Positions 15,981 through 23,297 of a DNA stretch of 64,000 nt are shown piece after piece. How positions within the stretch are numbered: position 1 is the stretch's first letter; every line of letters begins with the position of its first letter. Both the position numbers and the translations under genes were made by a program. Origin of the DNA: Pseudomonas sichuanensis (GTDB lineage: Bacteria > Pseudomonadota > Gammaproteobacteria > Pseudomonadales > Pseudomonadaceae); the NCBI RefSeq assembly GCF_003231305.1, contig NZ_QKVM01000005.1, positions 62,001 to 126,000 of the forward strand, in the 5' to 3' direction. The notes below the pieces were generated by a model that had not been told where the DNA came from, searched no databases, and saw nothing but the letters and a program-made list of their open reading frames with translations.

Positions 15981-18431
15981 TCACAGCAATTCGGTGTAGC
16001 CGAGGTTGGTAATTGAATAGAGCCCTTGAAGGGCGTAGGCCTGCATGACAATCGCAGCCGAAAGGTCGGTGAGCACGTCGAACGCCTGTGAGCTTTGCTC
16101 AGTGGTGTAGGTATTCATGGTCATACCGACGTTCCAGCCAGCGAGCGCGGCAGCTGTTACATCAGGAATGTAAGAGATGTTCATCGACTGGCTATCAGTC
16201 GGACGCAGGTACAGGTTGATGGCGGCGCCGGCGTAGGCGATCTGAAGCTTTACCATCACCCGCACACCGCGCGGCACAGTCAATGTCAGCGCCTGAGTCA
16301 CTGCCCCCGTCGCGGCGAACGAACCGGCACCTTCCTTGACAGGTGCGGACCAGAACCTTTCTCTGCCAACGTCGATGAACGGGACTACTTCACCCGTCGC
16401 GCCGGTCAGGATCGATCCCGTACGCCTGATGGTTTCATAGCCTGGCGGTACGTTTGGCTCGAGACTTAGTGAGAACAGCAAATCAGGCTCGCCACTCTCG
16501 ACATGTCGAAGGATGAAGACGTGGTACCAGCTGTTTGCCGTCCGTGCCCCGGTATCTAGCTTGCGGCCAGCCGTACCGGCAGACCAGCCACCAGAGGCCT
16601 GGAGCACACCACTGATGATGCTGGACAACTCAACCGAGCGCCCCAAGCCACGGGCCAAACCAGGAGCGACATCGATTGTCGACGCCGGCGCGCCAGCGTT
16701 GACCGACATCCCAAGGCCAGAATGGTAGTGTTTCGGCATCGCTGTGGCGGCTTGAGCAGCCAGGGCAGCGACATCGATACTCCCCTGATTGACAGGCGCA
16801 CTCCACGCCTTGATGCACCACATCACCGCCAGGTTTCGCGAGCGCGTTTCCGATCCAGTTCGAGCTCCAGGCGATGCCGCGGAATCAAACTCAAGGTCTT
16901 TCGGCCAAGATCCACCCCCGGATGTGGTGTGAGACTGCACGTTGCTGCCGCTCTTTTTCAGCGCGCCCTCACCGGCACCGAAAGCGGTGCCGGAGTTGAT
17001 GTTATCCAGCCTGCCGGTGATGCGTTGCATCTGGTCAAGCTGAGCGCTTCCCAACGTCCGTCCAGGATCGATCCCGCGCCCATGATCCCAGCCACGCAAG
17101 AATTCACCGCGAGAGTCAGGCAAGCGGAAGAACCCGGCCTCCTCGGTGCCGGTGTTGAACGTCGAGCCAAGGTAAGCAGCCAGGTCCGGATAACACGCCG
17201 CGCTCTGCGCACTGCCATCGATCTCTAGGAAGCCCAGCGGAACTGTGCTCTTGGGGAACGGCAGCATGGTGCCGACAGGGAGTGCCGAGGCCGTCTTCAC
17301 CAACATATCCATTTCGGCCTTGGTGTACGTGTCGACCGCCTGAAAAGTGCCGAATGCCAGGATCTCCACCGCCTCCCCCATGCCACAAGGAGCACGGAAG
17401 GTGATCTTCTGGCCATCCGCCAGGTAGTCGGTTACTTCCCGGCCATTACGCAGGACGACGGTGCTTCCAATCGAATGCGGGGCATTGAACACCGTTTGCC
17501 CCAGCGAGGCCGCGAACGAGAACCTTTCAAAAGCCCGGCCGCTGCTGACACCGCCACCCAGCTGGAAGTAAGTGCCGTCGTAGTTCAGGTCATAGAGCGC
17601 CCCGGCGCGCACATCACCGCCGACCAGGTCGACCAGGCCGCCGGTGCCGGCCTTCTTCACCGCCACCGCTGGCCGGCCATTGATGCGTGCCGTTACCGCG
17701 CCAGTGTTGGTGGCGACGGCCTGGAACTGGAAGCGCTGGCCAGCCGCGTAGGCAGGTAGCGCCGCCTCGCTGCTCTTGAGCGTCAGCACCAGCGCATCTG
17801 CAGTGCCGCCGGCCGCGCCGAGCCAGGCCAGCGGCCCGGCGTCCTTGGCCACATCGGCGCGGCGCAGGTATTGCGGATGCGGGTCGGCGGCCTCCACATG
17901 GGCCTTGAGCTGATTGCGTGCATAGAGCTCGGCCGCTTCACGGGCCTTGTCCACGTAGTCGCGGGTGGCCAGGACGATGCTCGGGTCGATCTTCAGGGTG
18001 ACGTTGGCCAGGTTGCCGAACACCACATGCATGCGAATGGTCTGGGTACGCCCCGAACCTTGGGCCAGCAGTGGCTTGTAACTCGGCGCCGGCTTGGCCA
18101 CGGCAATGAAGTTGCCGTTGGCGTCTTCCAGCGCAAGTTCGCGGATCCACCAGCCGCCGGTCTCCGGCGGCAGCACCAGTTCGGCCACCAGCACTCCGGG
18201 GTCGGCTGGCGACTGGTAGAGCGCGTTGAGTTGCGCACGGTAGACCTGGCGCACCAGCGCGTTCTGGGTCGGTTTCGGGGTCGGGTCGGGGGTTTGCGAG
18301 GGTTCGCCGCCGGCATCGCCGATCAGCATGTGGGTGATGTTCCAAGGCAGCCCCAGCGCGGCGGTGTTGGCCTGCTGGGCGATGCCGACGTTGGTCAGGA
18401 ACCCACCGAATTGGGTGGTTGAGTTAGCCAT
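15981..18431 (-). CDS. Main tail fibre protein (gpH-like, receptor binding)
   Basis: The protein has 816 residues. The N-terminal ~165 residues (starting MANSTTQFGGFLTNVGIAQQ) are the phage tail-collar fibre attachment domain (DUF3751 type) that fixes fibres to the baseplate. A repeat-like shaft follows. A collar domain lies at about 385-480 (VGTMLPFPKSTVPLGF, RGEFLRGWDHGRG), and a ~250-residue tip ends in GLYSITNLGYTELL. The tip is expected to set killing range by binding lipopolysaccharide. The 3' half looks less GC-rich than the 5' half, consistent with a swapped specificity region. Its 5' end overlaps gpI by eight bases. Confidence 0.9.
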   Translation of the reverse strand: MANSTTQFGGFLTNVGIAQQANTAALGLPWNITHMLIGDAGGEPSQTPDPTPKPTQNALVRQVYRAQLNALYQSPADPGVLVAELVLPPETGGWWIRELALEDANGNFIAVAKPAPSYKPLLAQGSGRTQTIRMHVVFGNLANVTLKIDPSIVLATRDYVDKAREAAELYARNQLKAHVEAADPHPQYLRRADVAKDAGPLAWLGAAGGTADALVLTLKSSEAALPAYAAGQRFQFQAVATNTGAVTARINGRPAVAVKKAGTGGLVDLVGGDVRAGALYDLNYDGTYFQLGGGVSSGRAFERFSFAASLGQTVFNAPHSIGSTVVLRNGREVTDYLADGQKITFRAPCGMGEAVEILAFGTFQAVDTYTKAEMDMLVKTASALPVGTMLPFPKSTVPLGFLEIDGSAQSAACYPDLAAYLGSTFNTGTEEAGFFRLPDSRGEFLRGWDHGRGIDPGRTLGSAQLDQMQRITGRLDNINSGTAFGAGEGALKKSGSNVQSHTTSGGGSWPKDLEFDSAASPGARTGSETRSRNLAVMWCIKAWSAPVNQGSIDVAALAAQAATAMPKHYHSGLGMSVNAGAPASTIDVAPGLARGLGRSVELSSIISGVLQASGGWSAGTAGRKLDTGARTANSWYHVFILRHVESGEPDLLFSLSLEPNVPPGYETIRRTGSILTGATGEVVPFIDVGRERFWSAPVKEGAGSFAATGAVTQALTLTVPRGVRVMVKLQIAYAGAAINLYLRPTDSQSMNISYIPDVTAAALAGWNVGMTMNTYTTEQSSQAFDVLTDLSAAIVMQAYALQGLYSITNLGYTELL

Positions 18432-19035
18432 TGAGGTAGATGTCCAGTATGTCCAGAGTGGTTTCGTTTACCCAGTGCGCAGTGCCCAGGTGCACGTCGA
18501 TGTCCGCCGCTTCCCAGGGGTACACCTCGAGCAGTTCGCCCTCGTTGAGGGCAACCGCCTGGTAGGCCGGCAGCAGGCTTTCGAGGCTGATATCGAGGCC
18601 GATGAGGTGGCGGCTGACCGGTTTGGCGTCGTCGATCAGGCGGCTCAGCTCCTGGTAGGTCTGCTCATCGATACCGGCCTCCTCCACCCCCACCTTGAGG
18701 GCGAAAGTGCCGGGTACGCCTACCGGCTCGAGTTGCCACCATTCGCGCACCTCGATCAGGTAGCCGAAGGGCTCGACCACCCTTCGCAACGCGCCGAGCG
18801 TGCCTTTGTGGGCATGCACGAAGAACGCCGAGCGGATCACCGATCGCTTGATCGTCTCGCTCCAGCTGTCGTCCCAGCGGTCGACCGACCAGGCCCAGGC
18901 AAGTTGATAAAGCAGATGCGCCGGGCAACTGTCGGGGTTGTACAAGCTGCGCAGCCCCGCCTTGAGGTCTTCGTCGGCAGCCGCCTCGAGGGCGCGTTCA
19001 AGGGGTGTGCGGTTGAGCGGCAGAAGGCTTTGCAT
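18424..19035 (-). CDS. Baseplate protein I (tail protein I)
   Basis: The 203-residue gpI-family baseplate wedge protein has the typical start SLLPLNRTPLERALEAA and the central segment LLYQLAWAWSVDRWDDSW. In P2-like tails gpJ and gpI form the wedge that holds the fibres. It lies between J and the fibre gene, exactly as in P2 and R-pyocins. Confidence 0.93.
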   Translation of the reverse strand: MQSLLPLNRTPLERALEAAADEDLKAGLRSLYNPDSCPAHLLYQLAWAWSVDRWDDSWSETIKRSVIRSAFFVHAHKGTLGALRRVVEPFGYLIEVREWWQLEPVGVPGTFALKVGVEEAGIDEQTYQELSRLIDDAKPVSRHLIGLDISLESLLPAYQAVALNEGELLEVYPWEAADIDVHLGTAHWVNETTLDILDIYLNG

Positions 19036-19036
19036 G

Positions 19037-19918
19037 TCAGCCTCCGCGCTTGAGGTCGAAGCCGCTGCACCAGGCCGCTTGCGCCTTGCTCGGCTGCAGG
19101 TCGGCCCAGCCGATCAGCTCGACCCGGCTGACGCCATCGATGTGCAGCAGCGCGTCGATGCCCGAACGCGCTACCTCAACGCCCAGGCGCCGTCGTGGGT
19201 TGATCGCACCTTCAAGGCGCCGTCGGCACTCGGCGAGGATCGCTTCGTACTCCGGGCCGCTGCCGGCCATGTGTAGCACGGCATCGATGCGATACGGCAG
19301 TATCTCGGCACTGCGCACCACCACCCGGTCGGCCACCGGGCGGATGTCGTCGTCGTTGAGGTAGCTGGCCACTTCGGCCAGCAGTGCCGGGCTGGCGGTA
19401 CCGTCACCGTCCAAGCTCAGTACGGTGATGTCCACCACGGCTGGCGACGCGCTTTCGGCCGTGGCATCGGCAACCTGCCCTGAGGCATTGCGGGCATGCA
19501 GGATGTAGCTGTTGCGCGGGCCGGCGGTGGTCAGGCCTTCGTAGACCAACTGCACCCGCTCGCGCAAGGCGTCGTCGGACTCGAGCAAGGCCTCGACAGG
19601 TGGCAAGGCGGTTGGGTCCGCGGCCTGGATGACCAGGCGTTGCAGGCCGACGTTGCCGGCCAACTGCTCCAGGTCACTGCCCTCGGCGTAGGCCAGCAGC
19701 AGCGCCTTGGCCGCGTCGTTGATCCGCGCCCGGTTGAGCAGCTTGCGGTAAGCCCCGACTTCCAACAGCTTGGTGACAGGGTCGCTCTCAAGCAAAGCGT
19801 TCCAGCCGTCGCCCATGCGGCTGCGGAAGGTGTCCAGGTCGTCCTGGTAGATCGCCTCGAAATCGAGGTCTTCGAGCACCTGGGGCGCTGGCAGCCTGGA
19901 CAGGTCGACCTGGCTCAT
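19037..19918 (-). CDS. Baseplate protein J
   Basis: The 293-residue protein is of the Baseplate_J family. It has LSRLPAPQVLEDLDFEAIYQDDL at the N-terminus, then NRARINDAAKALLLAYAEGSDLEQLA in the middle, and the VVDITVLSLDGDGTASP stretch. It pairs with gpI to make the baseplate wedge. Its start overlaps the end of gpW (ATGA), showing tight coupling of the baseplate genes. Confidence 0.95.
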   Translation of the reverse strand: MSQVDLSRLPAPQVLEDLDFEAIYQDDLDTFRSRMGDGWNALLESDPVTKLLEVGAYRKLLNRARINDAAKALLLAYAEGSDLEQLAGNVGLQRLVIQAADPTALPPVEALLESDDALRERVQLVYEGLTTAGPRNSYILHARNASGQVADATAESASPAVVDITVLSLDGDGTASPALLAEVASYLNDDDIRPVADRVVVRSAEILPYRIDAVLHMAGSGPEYEAILAECRRRLEGAINPRRRLGVEVARSGIDALLHIDGVSRVELIGWADLQPSKAQAAWCSGFDLKRGG

Positions 19919-20241
19919 ACGCTCACCTCCAGCAGTGCGTCGTCGCCCAGATAACGGCCGCTCAGGGCCAGGCTGACCTGGCCATCGAGCACCGCAACCA
20001 CCCGCACCCGTTCAAGTGCCAGGCGGGGTTCCCAGCGCCCAAGGGCCCGGGCAACCTCGGCCTGCACGGCGCTCTTCCAGCCGTCGTTGACCGGCAGGTC
20101 GACGTAGCGGCGCAACTGGCTGCCATAGTCGGGGCGCATGCGCCGGCTGCCGAGGGGGGTGGTGAGGATGTCTTCGATGGATTGGCGAAGGTGGGCGATG
20201 CCGCTCAGGGGCTGCCCCGTACGGCGGTCCAGGCCGATCAT
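19915..20241 (-). CDS. Baseplate protein W (gp25-like)
   Basis: The 108-residue protein is of the gpW/gp25 lysozyme-like baseplate family. Motifs are HLRQSIEDILTTPLGSRRMRPDYGS and the C-terminal half with LERVRVVAVLDGQ. In contractile tails gp25-type proteins start sheath assembly at the baseplate. The start overlaps the stop of the upstream Com-like gene by four bases. Confidence 0.95.
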   Translation of the reverse strand: MIGLDRRTGQPLSGIAHLRQSIEDILTTPLGSRRMRPDYGSQLRRYVDLPVNDGWKSAVQAEVARALGRWEPRLALERVRVVAVLDGQVSLALSGRYLGDDALLEVSV

Positions 20242-20483
20242 GGGGCACCTCCCGACGCAGGCGCAGCCCGTTCATGAATATGCATGGCGTTCTCTACCTG
20301 TAGAAGAGCGTGATGGCGTGCGCAAAGCTGCGCACTCTGGTCGCTCGCAGGCGATCGCGCAGGGCTCGAGGCCTTGGCATGATTCAAGGTGCCGCAGCGC
20401 GGGCACTTGATCTGCAGTTCGGTGAAATCGCCCGTGCGGGCGAGCAGTCGCGCGCAATGGCCGCAGCGCAGGTCTTTGAGCAT
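20238..20483 (-). CDS. Com-like zinc-ribbon protein, copy 2
   Basis: The 81-residue protein has CGHC (about residue 8) and CPRC (about residue 28). The shared core ELQIKC.RC.TLNHAKA is nearly the same as in copy 1 (8143-8421). The rest of the protein is unlike copy 1. It lies between gpV and gpW, and its stop overlaps the gpW start. By analogy with Mu Com it may bind RNA or DNA, possibly influencing translation of the next gene; this is inference. Confidence 0.68.
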   Translation of the reverse strand: MLKDLRCGHCARLLARTGDFTELQIKCPRCGTLNHAKASSPARSPASDQSAQLCARHHALLQVENAMHIHERAAPASGGAP

Positions 20484-20515
20484 GGGCGTGCCTCCCTGGC
20501 ACCGATTGGGTGGGC

Positions 20516-21097
20516 TCAGTGCTTGTGATTGGCGGTGTTGCCGGCGGTATCGATGATCCGACCGCCGCCGTTGATGTCACCGCTGACCAGCAGCGGGCCA
20601 TTGATGGCGACGTTGCCAGTGAGGGTGATGGACGTGGCATCCAGGGTGATGGCTGAGGTCTCGAGCGTGATGCCGGCATCGCTGACCTGCAGCGTGCTGG
20701 CGCCCACCTTGATGCTGGCGTTGCCATTGGGCAGCTGGATGTCGTAGCGGCTGGCCTGCCAGTCGTAGCTCAGCGAGCCGCCGTCGTCGAAACGCCAGAT
20801 CTCGACATGCTCGCGGTTGTCCGGCGCAGCCCCGGCATTGCCATACAGGCCCGGCACGAAGGTGCCTTGCGCGGGCTCGCCACTGGGGCTTACCAGAACA
20901 CCTTGTTCATCCAGGCTGGGCACCCGCCAGTGGCGGGCCTTGCCGGCAGCGAGTGCGTGCCAGCGCACCCAGGTGCTGGTCCAGCCGCCGCCGTCACTCA
21001 CACGCACCCGGGCAGCGGCCAGGTCCACCGCCACTACCCGGCACGGGATCACCAGGGCGGCCAACATGCGATCGTGCATGGCATTGGCGTAGCTCAT
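20516..21097 (-). CDS. Baseplate spike protein V
   Basis: The 193-residue gpV-type protein is the membrane-piercing spike. An OB-fold region ([29 protein letters not shown]) is followed by a beta-helix with repeated [18 protein letters not shown] turns. The C-terminus ends NHKH. The terminal HxH matches the iron-binding tip known in P2 gpV and related spikes. It starts inside the end of the upstream gene by four bases. Confidence 0.93.
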   Translation of the reverse strand: MSYANAMHDRMLAALVIPCRVVAVDLAAARVRVSDGGGWTSTWVRWHALAAGKARHWRVPSLDEQGVLVSPSGEPAQGTFVPGLYGNAGAAPDNREHVEIWRFDDGGSLSYDWQASRYDIQLPNGNASIKVGASTLQVSDAGITLETSAITLDATSITLTGNVAINGPLLVSGDINGGGRIIDTAGNTANHKH

Positions 21098-21591
21098 GCC
21101 AGATCCTCCGGTCTGATATAGCGGCCTTCGTTGCCCGGCCCGGTATCCGGCTCGAAACCCAGCACCAGGCTGCCCGGCGGCTGGTCAGGCCACTCCCAGC
21201 GTGGCTCGCCCAACAGCACTGGCTGTTCCCAGCGCACCTTCCACTGGGCCCCGAGGTACTGCGCCTGGACGTTGCGGGTCGCCTCGACGAATTCCAGGCC
21301 CCAGAGTTGCTGGCGCAGCAGGTCCATCAATTGCGCCGCCAGTTCGCTGCCTTGCAACCGGGCATCCGTGCTGGCTGCGTCAAGGGTGATATCGGCCTCG
21401 AAAGTCACCGCCAGTACCGAACGGCCATCCCGGGGGGCGGCGTCGGCGACCATGCTGACAATGCCGTGGCGCAGGGCCGGCAACGCCGGGTTGCTTCCTG
21501 CAATTGCTTCGCCCTCTACCGACGCAAGGTTTGGTATCGCCTCACGAATGGTCTGGGTCAGCGTCGTTTGCAATATCGCCAACTGGCTCAT
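21094..21591 (-). CDS. Tail completion/terminator-like protein (unassigned)
   Basis: The 165-residue protein begins [22 protein letters not shown]. It lies between holin and gpV, where P2-type clusters carry tail completion genes and pyocin R2 has an uncharacterised tail gene. The pattern (N-terminal helix, a central beta region with [11 protein letters not shown], then [20 protein letters not shown]) would suit a tail terminator, but I cannot identify a family by motif. It overlaps neighbours at both ends by four bases, so it belongs to the operon. Confidence 0.6.
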   Translation of the reverse strand: MSQLAILQTTLTQTIREAIPNLASVEGEAIAGSNPALPALRHGIVSMVADAAPRDGRSVLAVTFEADITLDAASTDARLQGSELAAQLMDLLRQQLWGLEFVEATRNVQAQYLGAQWKVRWEQPVLLGEPRWEWPDQPPGSLVLGFEPDTGPGNEGRYIRPEDLA

Positions 21592-21941
21592 GCATCCTCC
21601 TTCCAGGGTTGATCACCGTTGATCGGTTCGCGCAAACCCAGGCGCTTGGCGGCCCATCGTTCGTAAAGGCCGATGGCCACATCAGCGCCGGCCATCGCCG
21701 TCAGGCAACCAAAGGCGCTGGCGCTCCATATCGACATGCCCGTTGCATACAGCAGCATGACCGTTGAAACCCCGCAGACCATGCAGGCCCCGGATCGCAG
21801 CAGCAGCCGCCTGATCAGCGACCAGCCTCGGGCACCGGCCTTGTCGGCGCGCCACATTTCGCCGCTGAGGCCGCCCAGCAATGCCAGGACGATCACCAGC
21901 CAGAGCGGCATTTCCAGCAACGTCTGTTGCTCGTTCGTCAC
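21588..21941 (-). CDS. Tailocin holin
   Basis: The 117-residue membrane protein has three hydrophobic stretches (about 12-29, 45-66 and 69-92) and a charged C-terminus ending QPWKEDA. It is the pyocin R-type holin, which makes holes for the endolysin. The GTG start at 21941 has AAGGAG nine bases upstream. The frame stays open for another 102 codons upstream, but that part looks non-coding. It is the first gene of the late operon, 13 kb from the endolysin and spanins at the far end. Confidence 0.82.
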   Translation of the reverse strand: MTNEQQTLLEMPLWLVIVLALLGGLSGEMWRADKAGARGWSLIRRLLLRSGACMVCGVSTVMLLYATGMSIWSASAFGCLTAMAGADVAIGLYERWAAKRLGLREPINGDQPWKEDA

Positions 21942-22240
21942 TGTCCTGTACTCCTTGTGTGATGCCCGCCGGCGACATGCCGGCGAACGGATGGTTGTTG
22001 CCTTCGGCATTCCAAAAAGCCCGGCTTGCAGGCTTTTCAGTAATGCGTTGGCGAACCGCTGGCCACGACTGGTGACGCCGCGCGGTTCCGCTTCAAATTG
22101 GTGTCTCCGACCGCGGCCACCTGCCCGCCGGATAACTGATCGTGGTGCTTTACGCTGCACACCCGGGCCAGTTGCCAACCCTCTGAACAATTGAGGCCTG
22201 TTCATCGCTGCCTGTGTAACAACCGGTTGCTGACCGGCTT
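21942..22240 (-). ncRNA. Long 5' leader of the tailocin late operon
   Basis: About 300 nt separate the predicted transcription start (near 22240) from the holin start. The leader holds a hairpin (AAAAGCC near 22014-22020 with GGCTTTT near 22031-22037) that on the minus strand ends in a short T-run. A second GC-rich hairpin (21967-21985) lies just before the holin ribosome-binding site. Such a leader could attenuate expression or delay lysis; this is inference. No separate gene is convincing in it. Confidence 0.4.
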
Positions 22241-22247
22241 GAGACAC

Positions 22248-22321
22248 AGGTTATGCATCAATGCATATGCAGTCAATGCATTTATTCAACTATTTATGCG
22301 CTGATTTTTGCTTAAATGCAT
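22248..22321 (-). promoter_or_regulatory. Late-operon promoter with ATGCAT operator array
   Basis: On the minus strand, TTGACT (22271-22276) and TAACCT (22248-22253) are 17 bp apart. ATGCAT palindromes occur at 22253, 22261, 22276 and 22316, so three of them touch the promoter core. TCAATGCAT is repeated 15 bp apart (22258-22266 and 22273-22281). The octamer TAAATGCA occurs at 22313-22320 and inverted at 22277-22284. These are the best candidates for repressor operators. Confidence 0.65.
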
Positions 22322-22364
22322 GAAGGGCTTGATGGACGTGGGGGGTAGGACTTTTCTGCGGACG

Positions 22365-22392
22365 AAAAAAAACCCGCCTGGGCGGGTTTTCG
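22365..22392 (-). terminator. Bidirectional terminator after the repressor gene
   Basis: The stem AAAACCCGCC/GGCGGGTTTT has a very short loop, with A-runs and T-runs on both sides. It lies just after the repressor stop (22410) and insulates the repressor transcript from the late promoter. Confidence 0.85.
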
Positions 22393-22409
22393 TCGGGAAT
22401 CAAGGTGGC

Positions 22410-23147
22410 TCAGCGCGCGTACATGCCCCACCAGAACACGTGGCCCAGCAGGCTGATCTGCTCGTCCTGCATCTGCTGGAAGCTGTAGTCCTCGTCAGGG
22501 TGCTCATCACGGTTGAAGCTGCGCAGGCGGATGCCGGTGGGCAACCGGTAGACCTGCTTCACCCGCAGCTGGCCGTTGTGGTTGATGGCGTAAAGATCGC
22601 CATCGATGATGTCGCCGATGGTGCACCTGCCGGTGTTGACCCCTACCGTAGCGCCGTCACGCAGCACCGGCAGCATGCTGTTGCCGCGCACCGTCACGCA
22701 CTTGGCATGGTCGAACTGCACGCCGTTGTGGCGCAGGCTGCGTTTGCCGAAACGCAAGCGTGCGTGCTCGCTTTCTTCGATGACGAATCTTCCTGATCCT
22801 GCTGCCAACTCGACCTCACGAAGAAAAGGAACAGACACCTCGTCATCCTCGACGGGGGTTTCATCGTCCCACAGGCTGATATCGCTCAGCGCCGCATGCG
22901 CCTCGGTGCGCGGCGCCGCTTCACGGGTGTCGCCCAGTTCGGCACGGCCGCGCAGCTGATCGGTGCTCACGCCGAAATACTCGGCGATCTTCGACACGTG
23001 TTTGTCGGAAGGGTCGACGATCTTTTCGCTGAGAATGCGCGAAAGCGTGGATTGCGGGATGCCCGTGCGCCGGTGCAGCTCTGTCGGGGACAGGCCGTGG
23101 CGCTCGAGCAGCGCTTTGAGAGTGGATGCTACGTTGCGTTTTTGCAT
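22410..23147 (-). CDS. LexA/CI-type self-cleaving tailocin repressor
   Basis: The protein has 245 residues, with an HTH_3 (Xre-type) domain (about 6-60) and an S24 peptidase domain. The cleavage site is probably Ala116-Gly117 in ELAAGSG. The catalytic pair is S157 (GNSMLP) and K197 (RVKQVY). RecA-stimulated self-cleavage after DNA damage should switch on the tailocin, as with PrtR of P. aeruginosa pyocins. I chose ATG 23147 (MQKRNVAS). It has no Shine-Dalgarno, and a promoter -10 ends seven bases upstream, so the mRNA may be leaderless. No PrtN-like activator is seen in the window. Confidence 0.88.
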   Translation of the reverse strand: MQKRNVASTLKALLERHGLSPTELHRRTGIPQSTLSRILSEKIVDPSDKHVSKIAEYFGVSTDQLRGRAELGDTREAAPRTEAHAALSDISLWDDETPVEDDEVSVPFLREVELAAGSGRFVIEESEHARLRFGKRSLRHNGVQFDHAKCVTVRGNSMLPVLRDGATVGVNTGRCTIGDIIDGDLYAINHNGQLRVKQVYRLPTGIRLRSFNRDEHPDEDYSFQQMQDEQISLLGHVFWWGMYAR

Positions 23148-23154
23148 AGCGTGC

Positions 23155-23183
23155 ATAATGCCGCCCGCCCAAGGTAAATGCAA
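23155..23183 (-). promoter_or_regulatory. Repressor promoter, probably giving a leaderless mRNA
   Basis: On the minus strand, -35 TTGCAT (23178-23183) and -10 CATTAT (23155-23160) are 17 bp apart. Transcription would begin at or next to the A of ATG 23147. The octamer TAAATGCA (23175-23182) overlaps the -35 and is shared with the late promoter, which suggests autoregulation. Confidence 0.55.
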
Positions 23184-23297
23184 TCACCCCGCGGCGCGAA
23201 GTTTTGCCCCACCCATACGCCCTGCAGCAGGCGTAAAAAGCCTGTACCATTACGCGTTTCGCAATTTGCCACCAGACCACCCGCTGTAAGGCCCTGA

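Larger units (their letters stand above)
7180..23147 (-). mobile_element. R-type tailocin (contractile phage-tail bacteriocin) cluster
   Basis: This is a 16-kb block of phage-tail genes, all on the minus strand, between pncC-recA and mutS. Gene order from the 5' end is repressor, holin, tail completion-like, V, Com-like, W, J, I, fibre, chaperone, second fibre, sheath, tube, E/E', tape measure, U, X, D, Com-like, endolysin, Rz/Rz1. The tail order follows phage P2 and R-type pyocins. There is no capsid, portal, terminase, integrase or replication gene, so it cannot make a phage. The mutS-cinA/recA interval is a known tailocin site in the P. fluorescens and P. putida groups. I see no direct repeats marking attachment sites. 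Confidence 0.93.

Noticed and set aside
14692..18431. Fibre phase-variation by inversion
   Set aside because: The two collar regions are in the same orientation and no invertase gene is seen, so inversion is not possible by these repeats.
21942..22247. N-terminal 102-codon extension of the holin frame
   Set aside because: It has no plausible membrane or known domain, is extremely basic and low in regular codon use, and a good ribosome-binding site marks GTG 21941 as the start. It overlaps the predicted leader.
22253..22321. CRISPR-like repeat array
   Set aside because: The repeats are 6-9 bp with irregular spacing and lie on a promoter; no cas genes are near. They fit operators better.
7180..23147. 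A full prophage
   Set aside because: No integrase, terminase, portal, capsid or replication genes and no direct repeats as attachment sites; the gene set fits a tailocin.
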